Shown here: one piece after another, positions 1-5,058 of the stretch
Position numbering within the stretch: the first letter of the stretch is position 1
Layout of the letters: every line of letters begins with the position of its first letter
Origin: Betaproteobacteria bacterium
GTDB taxonomy: Bacteria; Pseudomonadota; Gammaproteobacteria; Burkholderiales; UBA9220
Reading direction: 5' to 3'
Length of the DNA: 5,354 nucleotides
Assembly: GCA_020061285.1 (NCBI GenBank)
Contig: JAGUYQ010000053.1
Location: 1-5,354, forward strand
Translations under genes and position numbers: made by a program
Notes under the pieces: generated by a model
The model's database searches: none
What the model was told of the DNA's origin: nothing
Seen by the model: only the letters and a program-made list of their open reading frames with translations

Positions 1-668
1 GCGCCCCCTTCGACGAGGGGGCCTTCCATTTCAATAAGCCCTTCATGCAGAAGGAGGCGTTCTGGCGCGGCGTCCTGGCCGGTCGGGAGGCAACCCTGTA
101 CTACAACAAGTATCCCTTCGCCGATTTCCACACCTTGCTGGTGCCGGAGCGGGAACGGCGCCTGCCCCAGTTCCATACCGCGGAACACCACGCTTGGCTG
201 TGGGAGTTGGCGGGAGAACTCGGCGCCGCCCTGAAGGGCGTCGGCATCGGCTACAACGCCTTCGGCGCCTTCGCCTCGGTGAACCACCTGCATTTCCAGT
301 TGTTTCTCAAGCCCGGCGGTTTTCCCGTGGCGGCGGACCGCTGGCGCCACAACGGCGGCGGAGAGGATTATCCCGCCGCCTGCGCGGCCTTCGGCGAGCG
401 GGACGAGGCCTGGCGCTGCATCCGGGGCCTGCACGAGCGGGAAGTTCCCTACAACCTGCTTTACCAGCCGGGGCGGCTGTATGTGTTTCCCCGCCGCAAG
501 CAGGGCACCTATTCCCAGCCGGCGTGGACCAGCGGCTTCACTTGGCATGAGTTGGCGGGGGGAATGATCGCTTTCAACCGCCAGGACTATGAGGCGCTGA
601 ACGGGGATTCCATTCAAGAGGCCTTGCGGAATGCGTCGGTCGATGGGGAGGCGACCTCCCCGCTTTAA
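1..668 (+). CDS. HIT-superfamily GDP-hexose phosphorylase-like protein (VTC2/GDPGP1 type), 5' partial
   Basis: The frame is open from position 3 to the TAA at 666-668 and has no stop upstream, so the true start lies outside the window; the ATG at 45 is probably internal. The visible part is 221 residues. The segment starting FDEGAFHFNK, then NKYPFADFHTLLVP, then GYNAFGAFASVNHLHFQ is the order seen in GDP-L-galactose/GDP-D-glucose phosphorylases and related Ap4A phosphorylases. HLHFQ (bases 285-299) is the HxHxQ active-site motif of the HIT transferase branch; by analogy with GalT the second His (291-293) would be the nucleophile that takes the nucleotidyl group. Family members cleave a nucleoside diphosphate sugar or dinucleotide with phosphate in the cytoplasm. 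No signal peptide or membrane segment is visible in this part. The gene faces the channel gene convergently with one base between stops. The fold and motif are fairly sure; the substrate (GDP-glucose, GDP-galactose, Ap4A) is inference. Confidence 0.75.
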   Translation, partial: APFDEGAFHFNKPFMQKEAFWRGVLAGREATLYYNKYPFADFHTLLVPERERRLPQFHTAEHHAWLWELAGELGAALKGVGIGYNAFGAFASVNHLHFQLFLKPGGFPVAADRWRHNGGGEDYPAACAAFGERDEAWRCIRGLHEREVPYNLLYQPGRLYVFPRRKQGTYSQPAWTSGFTWHELAGGMIAFNRQDYEALNGDSIQEALRNASVDGEATSPL

Positions 669-669
669 G

Positions 670-2370
670 CTAGCGGCGGGAGAGAGCTTGTTCCGCCCAG
701 CGCCAAATGCTGCCGCTGGGGCGTTGGATGCCCGTGAGGGCATAGTCGAAGACGTTCTGATTTTCCACCAGGAGGGGATGCTTGTAATGGGCGTCCCGGG
801 AACCGCAGAACAGCAGTTGGTCGCCCTTGTGCAGCAGGGTGTTGTCCTCGGGAAGCAGGATGCTTTCGTTTCCCCGCACCAGGAGAAGAGGAATGCAGGA
901 CAAGCGCTGCTCGCGGTTGGTGGGGTCGCGCAGCAGGTCGAGGAGACGGATTTCTCCGCCGCCCCGAAGGTGGGCATAGGCGCCGCCGGCTTCCTCGGCG
1001 GAAATCTCGAATTCCCAGATGTCCGGCACGGTGTCTTCCCGCACCACGCCGCTGATCCGGCTGATGAGTTGGTTGGCCCAGTCGTTGTCCTGCCAGTAGC
1101 TGAGGAAGAAGAAGCGGGACAGCATCGGGGCTGTGAGCAGGTAGAGGATTTCCTCCGCCGTGACGTGGCTGGGCTGGATGGTGAGGTGGGCGCCGAAGGT
1201 GTCGAACAGCCGGCTGTTGGAGCGGCGGTTTTTCCGCACCACGGTGAAGAGTTCCGGGTTGAGGCGCTGTCCCGCCATGGCGAGGGAGAGGTTGCTGATG
1301 TCGTTGTCGGTGCCCGCCACGATGCCCGCCGCGTTGGCGATATCCGCCGCGAGCAGGGTTTCCTCCTCGGTGTCTTTTTTTCGGATGCAATCCTTGCAGC
1401 CGTTTTCTTCCGGATGGGCATCGACGACCAGGGTCTCGACCCCTTCCTTGGTCAGGTGCCGCACCATGGCCTTGCCGAAGCGGCCATAGCCGCAGACGAT
1501 CCATTTTCCCGCCGGCGGGCGCAGGGGGTGCATCAGGGGGGTGTCGGGGGTGCGGGCCAGCCAGGCGTGCAGCACGTACAGGCCGGGATTGTGGATCGCC
1601 ATGGCGAGGTGGGCGCCGAAGGTTTCGTAGGGGTTGATCACGCTCTCGGCGCCGAAGGTGCGCAGGGTGGCGGCGGCTTCCAGGGATTCGGCCCGGCTCA
1701 TCACCGGCAGATCGGGGCGGAGCAGCTTGACGGTGGCGGCTATGGACAGGTTGGCCTGGTCGTCGTTGGTGAGGGCCACCACCCCCTGGCAGAGGGGATG
1801 GCCGACGCCGGCCTGGAGCAGGGTTTCCGGCTCGCGGGCATCGGCGCATAGGCCGGGGATGTACACCGGGTAGTCTTGCAGGTCGAGTTCGGACAGGCGG
1901 TCAGGATTGATGTCCAGTACCACCGCCATCTTGCCGTATTCCGTCAATCCTTCCAGCAACAGGCTGCCGGTTTCGCCGTAGCCGCATACCAGGTAGAACG
2001 GCGCATGCAGATGGCGCATGCTGCGGGCAAAGGCCTTGGCGGCGAGCACCTGGCGGAAGGCCTTGTCCTGGACCAGGGCCAGCAGCTTGCCGATGGCGTA
2101 GGCCCAGGCGATGACCGACAGATAAATGGAAAAAATCAGCCACAGCCGCTGGGCGTTGGAGAAGGGATAGGGAACCTCGCCGAAGCCGATGGTGGTGGCG
2201 GTGTAGCTGATGACATAAAGGGCGTGGAAAAAGCTCAGGTGCTCCGCTTGTCCCTCGGCGTTGACGCCGGGCATCAGCACCAGGCCGAGGACGGCGACGG
2301 CGTGGGCGACGATGAGGACGATCAGCGGCGCCCGCATGCGCCGCAGGGCGAGGAAGAAAACGCTGTTCAT
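670..2370 (-). CDS. Potassium channel subunit with two RCK/TrkA-N NAD-binding domains
   Basis: A 566-residue inner-membrane protein. TM1 is about residues 13-34, the pore loop about 47-66, TM2 about 73-100. The selectivity filter reads TTIGFGE (59-65), a GFG variant of the K+ channel TVGYGD signature. The cytoplasmic part has two Rossmann nucleotide-binding domains: RCK1 starts at YLVCGYGETG (126-135, acidic D153 at the end of beta-2) and RCK2 at WIVCGYGRFG (290-299, D317). A TrkA-C-like end covers about 470-525, including LLPEDNTLLHKGDQLLFCG. It should form a tetrameric K+ channel gated by nucleotide or ion binding to the RCK ring. The frame stays open upstream to 2802, but that portion is antisense-like noise over the preceding gene; the ATG at 2370 overlaps the TGA of that gene (TGATG) and MNSVFF leads directly into TM1. 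No Shine-Dalgarno precedes it; the bases there are CCTCCTCC, so translation probably depends on coupling. RCK2 holds an unusual CKDC (325-328). Confidence 0.88.
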   Translation of the reverse strand: MNSVFFLALRRMRAPLIVLIVAHAVAVLGLVLMPGVNAEGQAEHLSFFHALYVISYTATTIGFGEVPYPFSNAQRLWLIFSIYLSVIAWAYAIGKLLALVQDKAFRQVLAAKAFARSMRHLHAPFYLVCGYGETGSLLLEGLTEYGKMAVVLDINPDRLSELDLQDYPVYIPGLCADAREPETLLQAGVGHPLCQGVVALTNDDQANLSIAATVKLLRPDLPVMSRAESLEAAATLRTFGAESVINPYETFGAHLAMAIHNPGLYVLHAWLARTPDTPLMHPLRPPAGKWIVCGYGRFGKAMVRHLTKEGVETLVVDAHPEENGCKDCIRKKDTEEETLLAADIANAAGIVAGTDNDISNLSLAMAGQRLNPELFTVVRKNRRSNSRLFDTFGAHLTIQPSHVTAEEILYLLTAPMLSRFFFLSYWQDNDWANQLISRISGVVREDTVPDIWEFEISAEEAGGAYAHLRGGGEIRLLDLLRDPTNREQRLSCIPLLLVRGNESILLPEDNTLLHKGDQLLFCGSRDAHYKHPLLVENQNVFDYALTGIQRPSGSIWRWAEQALSRR

Positions 2371-2753
2371 CAGCGGCGGAGGAGGACGGTTTCCACGATC
2401 AGCAGCACCACCGAGGTGATGTTGGCGAGAAAGGCGCCGCCGGAAAGGGAGACGATGCTCACCATTACGCTGGGGGTGAGGCCGGTGCCGGTGACGTGCA
2501 TCGCCATGCCCCATACCAGGGCGGCGCCAATGAGTTGCAGATCGGCCACCAGGCTGGTGGACAGGTGAATCGCCCCGATCTGGGTGCGGTCGCCGAATTT
2601 CAGCACGGTGGCGATCAGGTTGACCACGATGGCCGCGAACAGCTCGAATACGTGGTGATGCTCGGGGTTGTCGATGTCGCCGATGAAAAAGCCGAAGTTC
2701 AGCGTCATGGACAGGACGATGAAAAAGCCGAAAATCACTTTTTCCAGATTCAT
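2370..2753 (-). CDS. Small four-helix membrane protein, probable DUF6394 family, channel partner candidate
   Basis: A 127-residue, very hydrophobic protein with four likely membrane helices (about 5-25, 35-52, 60-87 and 95-122). The first loop carries GDIDNPEHHH (25-34) and the second KFGDRT (52-57); these polar stretches are the likely functional sites, and the His/Glu/Asp cluster could bind a metal or protons. I recognise it from memory as resembling the uncharacterised DUF6394 family of proteobacteria; the name is not verified and no function is known to me. The start was placed at the ATG at 2753 because GAGGGGGT lies 8 bases upstream; a TTG at 2771 would add six residues, without a comparable site. 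It is the first gene of a two-gene operon, and its TGA shares a base with the ATG of the K+ channel gene. That tight coupling suggests the two proteins are made in fixed proportion and may interact in the membrane. This is inference. Confidence 0.82.
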   Translation of the reverse strand: MNLEKVIFGFFIVLSMTLNFGFFIGDIDNPEHHHVFELFAAIVVNLIATVLKFGDRTQIGAIHLSTSLVADLQLIGAALVWGMAMHVTGTGLTPSVMVSIVSLSGGAFLANITSVVLLIVETVLLRR

Positions 2754-2761
2754 GCTGGTGG

Positions 2762-2769
2762 ACCCCCTC
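2762..2769 (-). promoter_or_regulatory. Shine-Dalgarno of the small membrane protein gene
   Basis: GAGGGGGT on the - strand, 8 bases before the ATG at 2753. It decides this ATG over the in-frame TTG at 2771, which would lie upstream of the site itself. Confidence 0.65.
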
Positions 2770-2785
2770 AATGATGATTTTCTTG

Positions 2786-2791
2786 AGTATA
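2786..2791 (-). promoter_or_regulatory. Possible -10 box for the membrane-protein/channel operon
   Basis: TATACT on the - strand matches TATAAT at 5 of 6 positions and lies 32 bases before the start codon, inside the only intergenic gap (137 bp) upstream of the operon. No good -35 is found at 16-18 bases spacing; the best is a poor match around CTGGTC/TGGTCT. It could be an activator-dependent promoter or chance. Confidence 0.3.
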
Positions 2792-2890
2792 GGGTAAGGC
2801 ATGCGACGAAGACCAGCGTACGGCGAGAGGAATGCTGTCGGTGGAAGGCGGGGGTGGACGGAGCGTGAAGGGCGAGCGGGGGATTTTATT

Positions 2891-3952
2891 TCAAAATAAA
2901 TTTATCTGGCCGCCCTTTGAATGCGGGCGGAAGCGTTCCGTGTCCAGGAGCAGTTCCCGCTGGTTGTAGCCGTGGCGCTTGAGGGCGAGACGGAAGCGGT
3001 TGCGGATCAGGTCGGCGAACTGGCCGTTGCCGCGCATCCGCTGGCCGAAGCGGCTGTCGTTTTCCATCCCCTGCCGCATCTGTCGCAACAGGCTGAGCAC
3101 GTGCTCCGCCCGCAGGGGATGGTGCCGTTCCAGCCAGCCCCGGAACAGTTCCTTCAGTTCATAGGGCAGCCGCAGCAGGGTATAGGCGGCCATTTCCGCC
3201 CCCGCTTCCCGTGCGGACTCCAGCACCTTTTCCAGTTCCCGGTCGTTGAGTTGGGGAATTATCGGTGCCGCCAGCACCCCGCTGGGAATACCCGCTTCGC
3301 TGAGGCGACGCAGGGTTTCCAGCCGGCGCTGGGGCGCGGTGGCGCGGGGTTCCATGGTGCGTGCCAGGCCCCGGTCGAGGGTGGGAATGGAAACAAACAC
3401 CAGGGCCAGGTTCTTTTTCGCCATGGCCGCCAGTAAATCGATATCCCGTTCCACCAGGGAGGATTTGGTGGTGATGGTGACGGGGTGGCCGCATTCCGCC
3501 AGCACTTCCAGCACCTGGCGGGTGATACGCCAGTCCCGCTCGATGGGCTGGTAGGGGTCGGTGTTGGAGCCGAGGGCAATGGGGGAGCAGCGGTAGCCGG
3601 GTCTGGCCAGTTCCCGCCGCAGCAGTTCCGCCGCGTTGGGCTTGGCGAACAGGCGGGACTCGAAATCCAGGCCCGGCGACAGGTCCATGTAGGCGTGGGA
3701 GGGGCGGGCGTAGCAATAGATGCAGCCGTGTTCGCAGCCCCGGTAAGGGTTGAGGGACAAGTCGAACGGGATGTCCGGTGAATCGTTGCGGCTCAGGATG
3801 CTGCGGGCCCGCTCCACGGTGACGGTGGTGGTCAGGGGTGACGGCGGTTCTTCATCCCGCGCCCAGCCGTCGTCGAAGGTTTCGCCACGGTTGGCGACGA
3901 AGCGGGGCGGGGGATTGGCGGTGGCGCCGCGTCCTTTCGGGAAGGGGTGCAT
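2891..3952 (-). CDS. PA0069-family radical SAM protein
   Basis: A 353-residue cytoplasmic iron-sulfur protein. The cluster motif is CEHGCIYCYARPSH with C73, C77 and C80 (CxxxCxxC), expected to hold the [4Fe-4S] cluster that splits S-adenosylmethionine to a 5'-deoxyadenosyl radical. ALGSNTDPYQPIER (127-139) and the following TIM-barrel-like segments (TITTKSS, VFVSIPTLD, GVLAAPIIPQLND) are typical of the PA0069/Rv2578c group, distantly related to spore photoproduct lyase. The substrate of this group is unknown to me; a DNA repair role is often suspected from the resemblance. The start was taken at the ATG at 3952, with GGAG 7 bases upstream; a GTG at 3982 would extend it by ten residues but lacks a visible site. 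The protein ends in QINLF (349-353), resembling a bacterial sliding-clamp-binding motif. It follows the DsrC-like gene on the same strand after 72 bases that include a terminator, so it probably has separate or read-through expression. Confidence 0.9.
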   Translation of the reverse strand: MHPFPKGRGATANPPPRFVANRGETFDDGWARDEEPPSPLTTTVTVERARSILSRNDSPDIPFDLSLNPYRGCEHGCIYCYARPSHAYMDLSPGLDFESRLFAKPNAAELLRRELARPGYRCSPIALGSNTDPYQPIERDWRITRQVLEVLAECGHPVTITTKSSLVERDIDLLAAMAKKNLALVFVSIPTLDRGLARTMEPRATAPQRRLETLRRLSEAGIPSGVLAAPIIPQLNDRELEKVLESAREAGAEMAAYTLLRLPYELKELFRGWLERHHPLRAEHVLSLLRQMRQGMENDSRFGQRMRGNGQFADLIRNRFRLALKRHGYNQRELLLDTERFRPHSKGGQINLF

Positions 3953-3959
3953 GGGGGAA

Positions 3960-3963
3960 CTCC
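3960..3963 (-). promoter_or_regulatory. Shine-Dalgarno of the radical SAM gene
   Basis: GGAG on the - strand, 7 bases before the ATG at 3952. It supports this start over the upstream GTG at 3982. Confidence 0.6.
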
Positions 3964-3982
3964 GAAAGGCGCATTTTGGCAC

Positions 3983-4016
3983 AAAAACCCCCTCTGCGGC
4001 GGGTGCCGCGAAGGGG
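3983..4016 (-). terminator. Rho-independent terminator after the DsrC-like gene
   Basis: On the - strand, CCCCTTCGCGGC (4016-4005) pairs with GCCGCAGAGGGG (4000-3989) around an ACCC loop: 12 positions with one T.G wobble and one C/A mismatch, very GC-rich. One G (3988) and then a run of five T (3987-3983) follow. It starts 9 bases after the stop of the DsrC-like gene, so it would end that transcript and separate it from the radical SAM gene. The T run is short, so some read-through is plausible. The other strand lacks a T run, so the terminator is one-directional. Confidence 0.75.
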
Positions 4017-4024
4017 TGGCGGGG

Positions 4025-4390
4025 TCAGTGGACGCTGCCGAAGGACGGATCGATGCCGTAGGCCGGCATGGGCAGACCGGCGATGCGGGAGCCCTGGACC
4101 ACCGGGCCGCCGGGGAAAAGCTGGTAGAGGTGGCGCTTCCCGTTTTCATCGCCGAAACGGTCTTCCAGGGCGCGGGTGATTTCCCTTGCGGTACAGGTGG
4201 GACCGTTGTCCCGGTAATGGTCCCGCAGGAAATGGACCACCTGCCAATGCTCGTCGGTCATCTTGATGCCTTCGGCACGGGCGGTTGCCAGGGCTTTCAT
4301 TTCGGACCATTCGGGCAGGTCGGACAGGTATCCCTCCGGGTCGCGTTGCAAAACATCCTCGTCCATGATGGATTTGTTGATGTCGAACAT
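4025..4390 (-). CDS. DsrC/TusE-family sulfur relay-like protein lacking both signature cysteines
   Basis: A 121-residue soluble protein. The family features are clear: LSDLPEWSEMKA near residues 22-33, a helix-turn-helix-like core DEHWQVVHFLRDHY (46-59), a second helix REITRALEDRFG (69-80), and the C-terminal arm YQLFPGGP..GSRIAGLPMP. In DsrC the arm carries two cysteines (CRIAGLPKPTGC) that shuttle sulfur as a persulfide or trisulfide; TusE keeps the last one for tRNA 2-thiouridine synthesis. Here the first position is S101, the second is G112, and an extra tail DPSFGSVH follows. The only cysteine is C66, mid-protein. Direct sulfur transfer by the usual mechanism is therefore unlikely; a regulatory or binding role, as proposed for cysteine-less family members (called RspA in the literature, as I recall), fits better. 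The start is certain: a near-perfect AAAGGAGGT lies 5 bases upstream of the ATG. It is a single-gene unit with its own terminator, transcribed divergently from the sseB-like gene. Confidence 0.9.
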   Translation of the reverse strand: MFDINKSIMDEDVLQRDPEGYLSDLPEWSEMKALATARAEGIKMTDEHWQVVHFLRDHYRDNGPTCTAREITRALEDRFGDENGKRHLYQLFPGGPVVQGSRIAGLPMPAYGIDPSFGSVH

Positions 4391-4395
4391 GGCGT

Positions 4396-4404
4396 ACCTC
4401 CTTT
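4396..4404 (-). promoter_or_regulatory. Strong Shine-Dalgarno of the DsrC-like gene
   Basis: AAAGGAGGT on the - strand, complementary to the 16S rRNA tail over its whole length and 5 bases from the ATG at 4390. It is the best ribosome-binding site in the window and suggests the protein is abundantly made. Confidence 0.85.
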
Positions 4405-4508
4405 CGTATTCGCTAAGGGCCGCATACAGTCGGGTGATATCTAACCAGTGTAGGAAATCCCGACAAAAATGCTATGGGAATTTTTTTCATCCCGGCGGGT
4501 AAATGGGC

Positions 4509-4514
4509 TAAAAT
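4509..4514 (+). promoter_or_regulatory. Possible -10 box for the sseB-like gene
   Basis: TAAAAT matches TATAAT at 5 of 6 positions and would start transcription near 4521, giving a leader of about 45 bases. The -35 region (4485-4490, TTTCAT) is a poor match at 18 bases spacing. The box sits in the centre of a dyad ATGGG-N9-CCCAT (4503-4521), which could be an operator. The divergent DsrC-like gene shares this 177-bp intergenic region (4391-4567), in which I could not assign its own promoter with confidence. Confidence 0.35.
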
Positions 4515-4564
4515 TCCCCATCTGAAATTTGTCCTCCCTCGACAGGGGGACACGCAATGGGGAA
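4514..4564 (+). repeat. Nested inverted repeats in the sseB-like leader
   Basis: An inner hairpin GTCCTCCCT (4531-4539) / AGGGGGAC (4544-4551) with a CGAC loop has eight pairs and one bulged T. An outer exact 8-base inverted repeat, TTCCCCAT (4514-4521) and ATGGGGAA (4557-4564), encloses it. The right outer arm contains GGGGA, the only plausible Shine-Dalgarno of the gene starting at 4568. If both arms are transcribed, the ribosome-binding site would be paired. If transcription starts near 4521, the left arm is largely absent and only the inner hairpin forms. Confidence 0.5.
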
Positions 4565-4567
4565 ACC

Positions 4568-4987
4568 ATGAACGACGAGTTGTTTGAACCGAAAAACGAA
4601 CTGGAGCGGCAATTGGCCTCATTGCATGAAGGCGGCCTGGCGGAGGAGGACTTTCTCGCCGGCTTGGCGACGGCCCAGGTATTCATGCCGGTGCAGGACG
4701 ACAAGATGAAAATGGGCATCCAATCCTCCAGCCAGGCCAAGCCCCTGGTGGTGGAGGCGGAGGACGGCACGCCGGTGCTGCTGGTATTCACCAGCCCGGA
4801 GCGGGCGAAACCCGTGACGCAGGAATTCGAGGGCTTCGGCGGCGGCCTGCTGACGGACTTCAAATGGGTGCTGGAACGCCTGGAGGAAGGTGCCGGCATC
4901 TCCATCAATCCCGGTTGGGAACTGGGCTACGACATCGAGCCGGGGCAGGTGTCGCGACTTGGCCAGAGCCTGTCCGCATCCCACTGA
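4568..4987 (+). CDS. SseB-family domain protein (single N-terminal domain)
   Basis: A 139-residue cytoplasmic protein. LFEPKNELERQLASLHEG (5-22) followed by FLAGLATAQVFMPV (29-42), then PVLLVFTSPERAK (69-81) and GAGISINPGWELGYDI (108-123), match in order the N-terminal domain of the SseB (enhanced serine sensitivity) family. E. coli SseB is about twice as long with a second domain, which is absent here; such one-domain versions are common. The molecular role of the domain is not established as far as I know. The start is the ATG at 4568, preceded by GGGGA at a short spacing of 4 bases; an upstream TTG at 4529 lies in the hairpin region and is unlikely. The gene is divergent from the DsrC-like gene, and glgP begins 71 bases downstream on the same strand, so co-transcription with glgP is possible. 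No membrane segment or signal peptide is present. Confidence 0.8.
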   Translation: MNDELFEPKNELERQLASLHEGGLAEEDFLAGLATAQVFMPVQDDKMKMGIQSSSQAKPLVVEAEDGTPVLLVFTSPERAKPVTQEFEGFGGGLLTDFKWVLERLEEGAGISINPGWELGYDIEPGQVSRLGQSLSASH

Positions 4988-5004
4988 TCTCGACATTTCC
5001 ATAC

Positions 5005-5010
5005 GATAAT
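5005..5010 (+). promoter_or_regulatory. Weak -10-like box before the glycogen phosphorylase gene
   Basis: GATAAT matches the -10 consensus at 5 of 6 positions, 48 bases before the ATG of the phosphorylase. No -35 is found at suitable spacing: TCGACA (4990-4995) is a good hexamer but only 9 bases away. A small hairpin GCAGG/CCTGC (5014-5031) follows, without a T run. Confidence 0.2.
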
Positions 5011-5046
5011 TCGGCAGGGCGGTTGTCCTGCAATAAGCGCGGATAA

Positions 5047-5052
5047 GGGAGG
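5047..5052 (+). promoter_or_regulatory. Shine-Dalgarno of glgP
   Basis: GGGAGG within AAGGGAGGA, 6 bases before the ATG at 5059. It fixes the start of the phosphorylase gene. Confidence 0.75.
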
Positions 5053-5058
5053 AACACC

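Noticed and set aside
667..689. AAGCT/AGCTT inverted repeat at the convergent gene ends
   Set aside because: Five pairs with a 13-base loop and no T run on either side; probably chance.
631..1851. A 406-codon open frame on the + strand opposite the channel gene
   Set aside because: It is antisense to a clearly coding K+ channel gene, begins inside the HIT gene, has low-complexity Gly/Ala/Val/Gln-rich content and no recognisable domain; long antisense frames are expected in GC-rich coding DNA.
2371..2802. Upstream extension of the channel frame to a 710-residue protein
   Set aside because: The extra 144 residues are Arg/His-rich nonsense read in another frame of the small membrane protein gene, which has the better coding signature and its own Shine-Dalgarno.
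2921..3436. A 171-codon + strand frame opposite the radical SAM gene
   Set aside because: Antisense shadow of a gene with an intact CxxxCxxC motif; no start signal and no recognisable family.
3976..3992. TGGCAC followed by A-rich bases, looking like half a sigma-54 promoter
   Set aside because: At the required spacing the bases are CCCCC, not TTGC; the -12 element is absent, and the site sits in the terminator region on the wrong strand for any downstream start.
4441..4466. TTGTCG with TTAGAT or TAGATA as a promoter for the DsrC-like gene
   Set aside because: The -35 is acceptable (4 of 6) but the -10 candidates match at only 3 of 6 positions; not good enough to annotate.
5014..5031. Hairpin GCAGG/CCTGC between the sseB-like gene and glgP as a terminator
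   Set aside because: Only five pairs plus one wobble and no T run afterwards; too weak to call a terminator.
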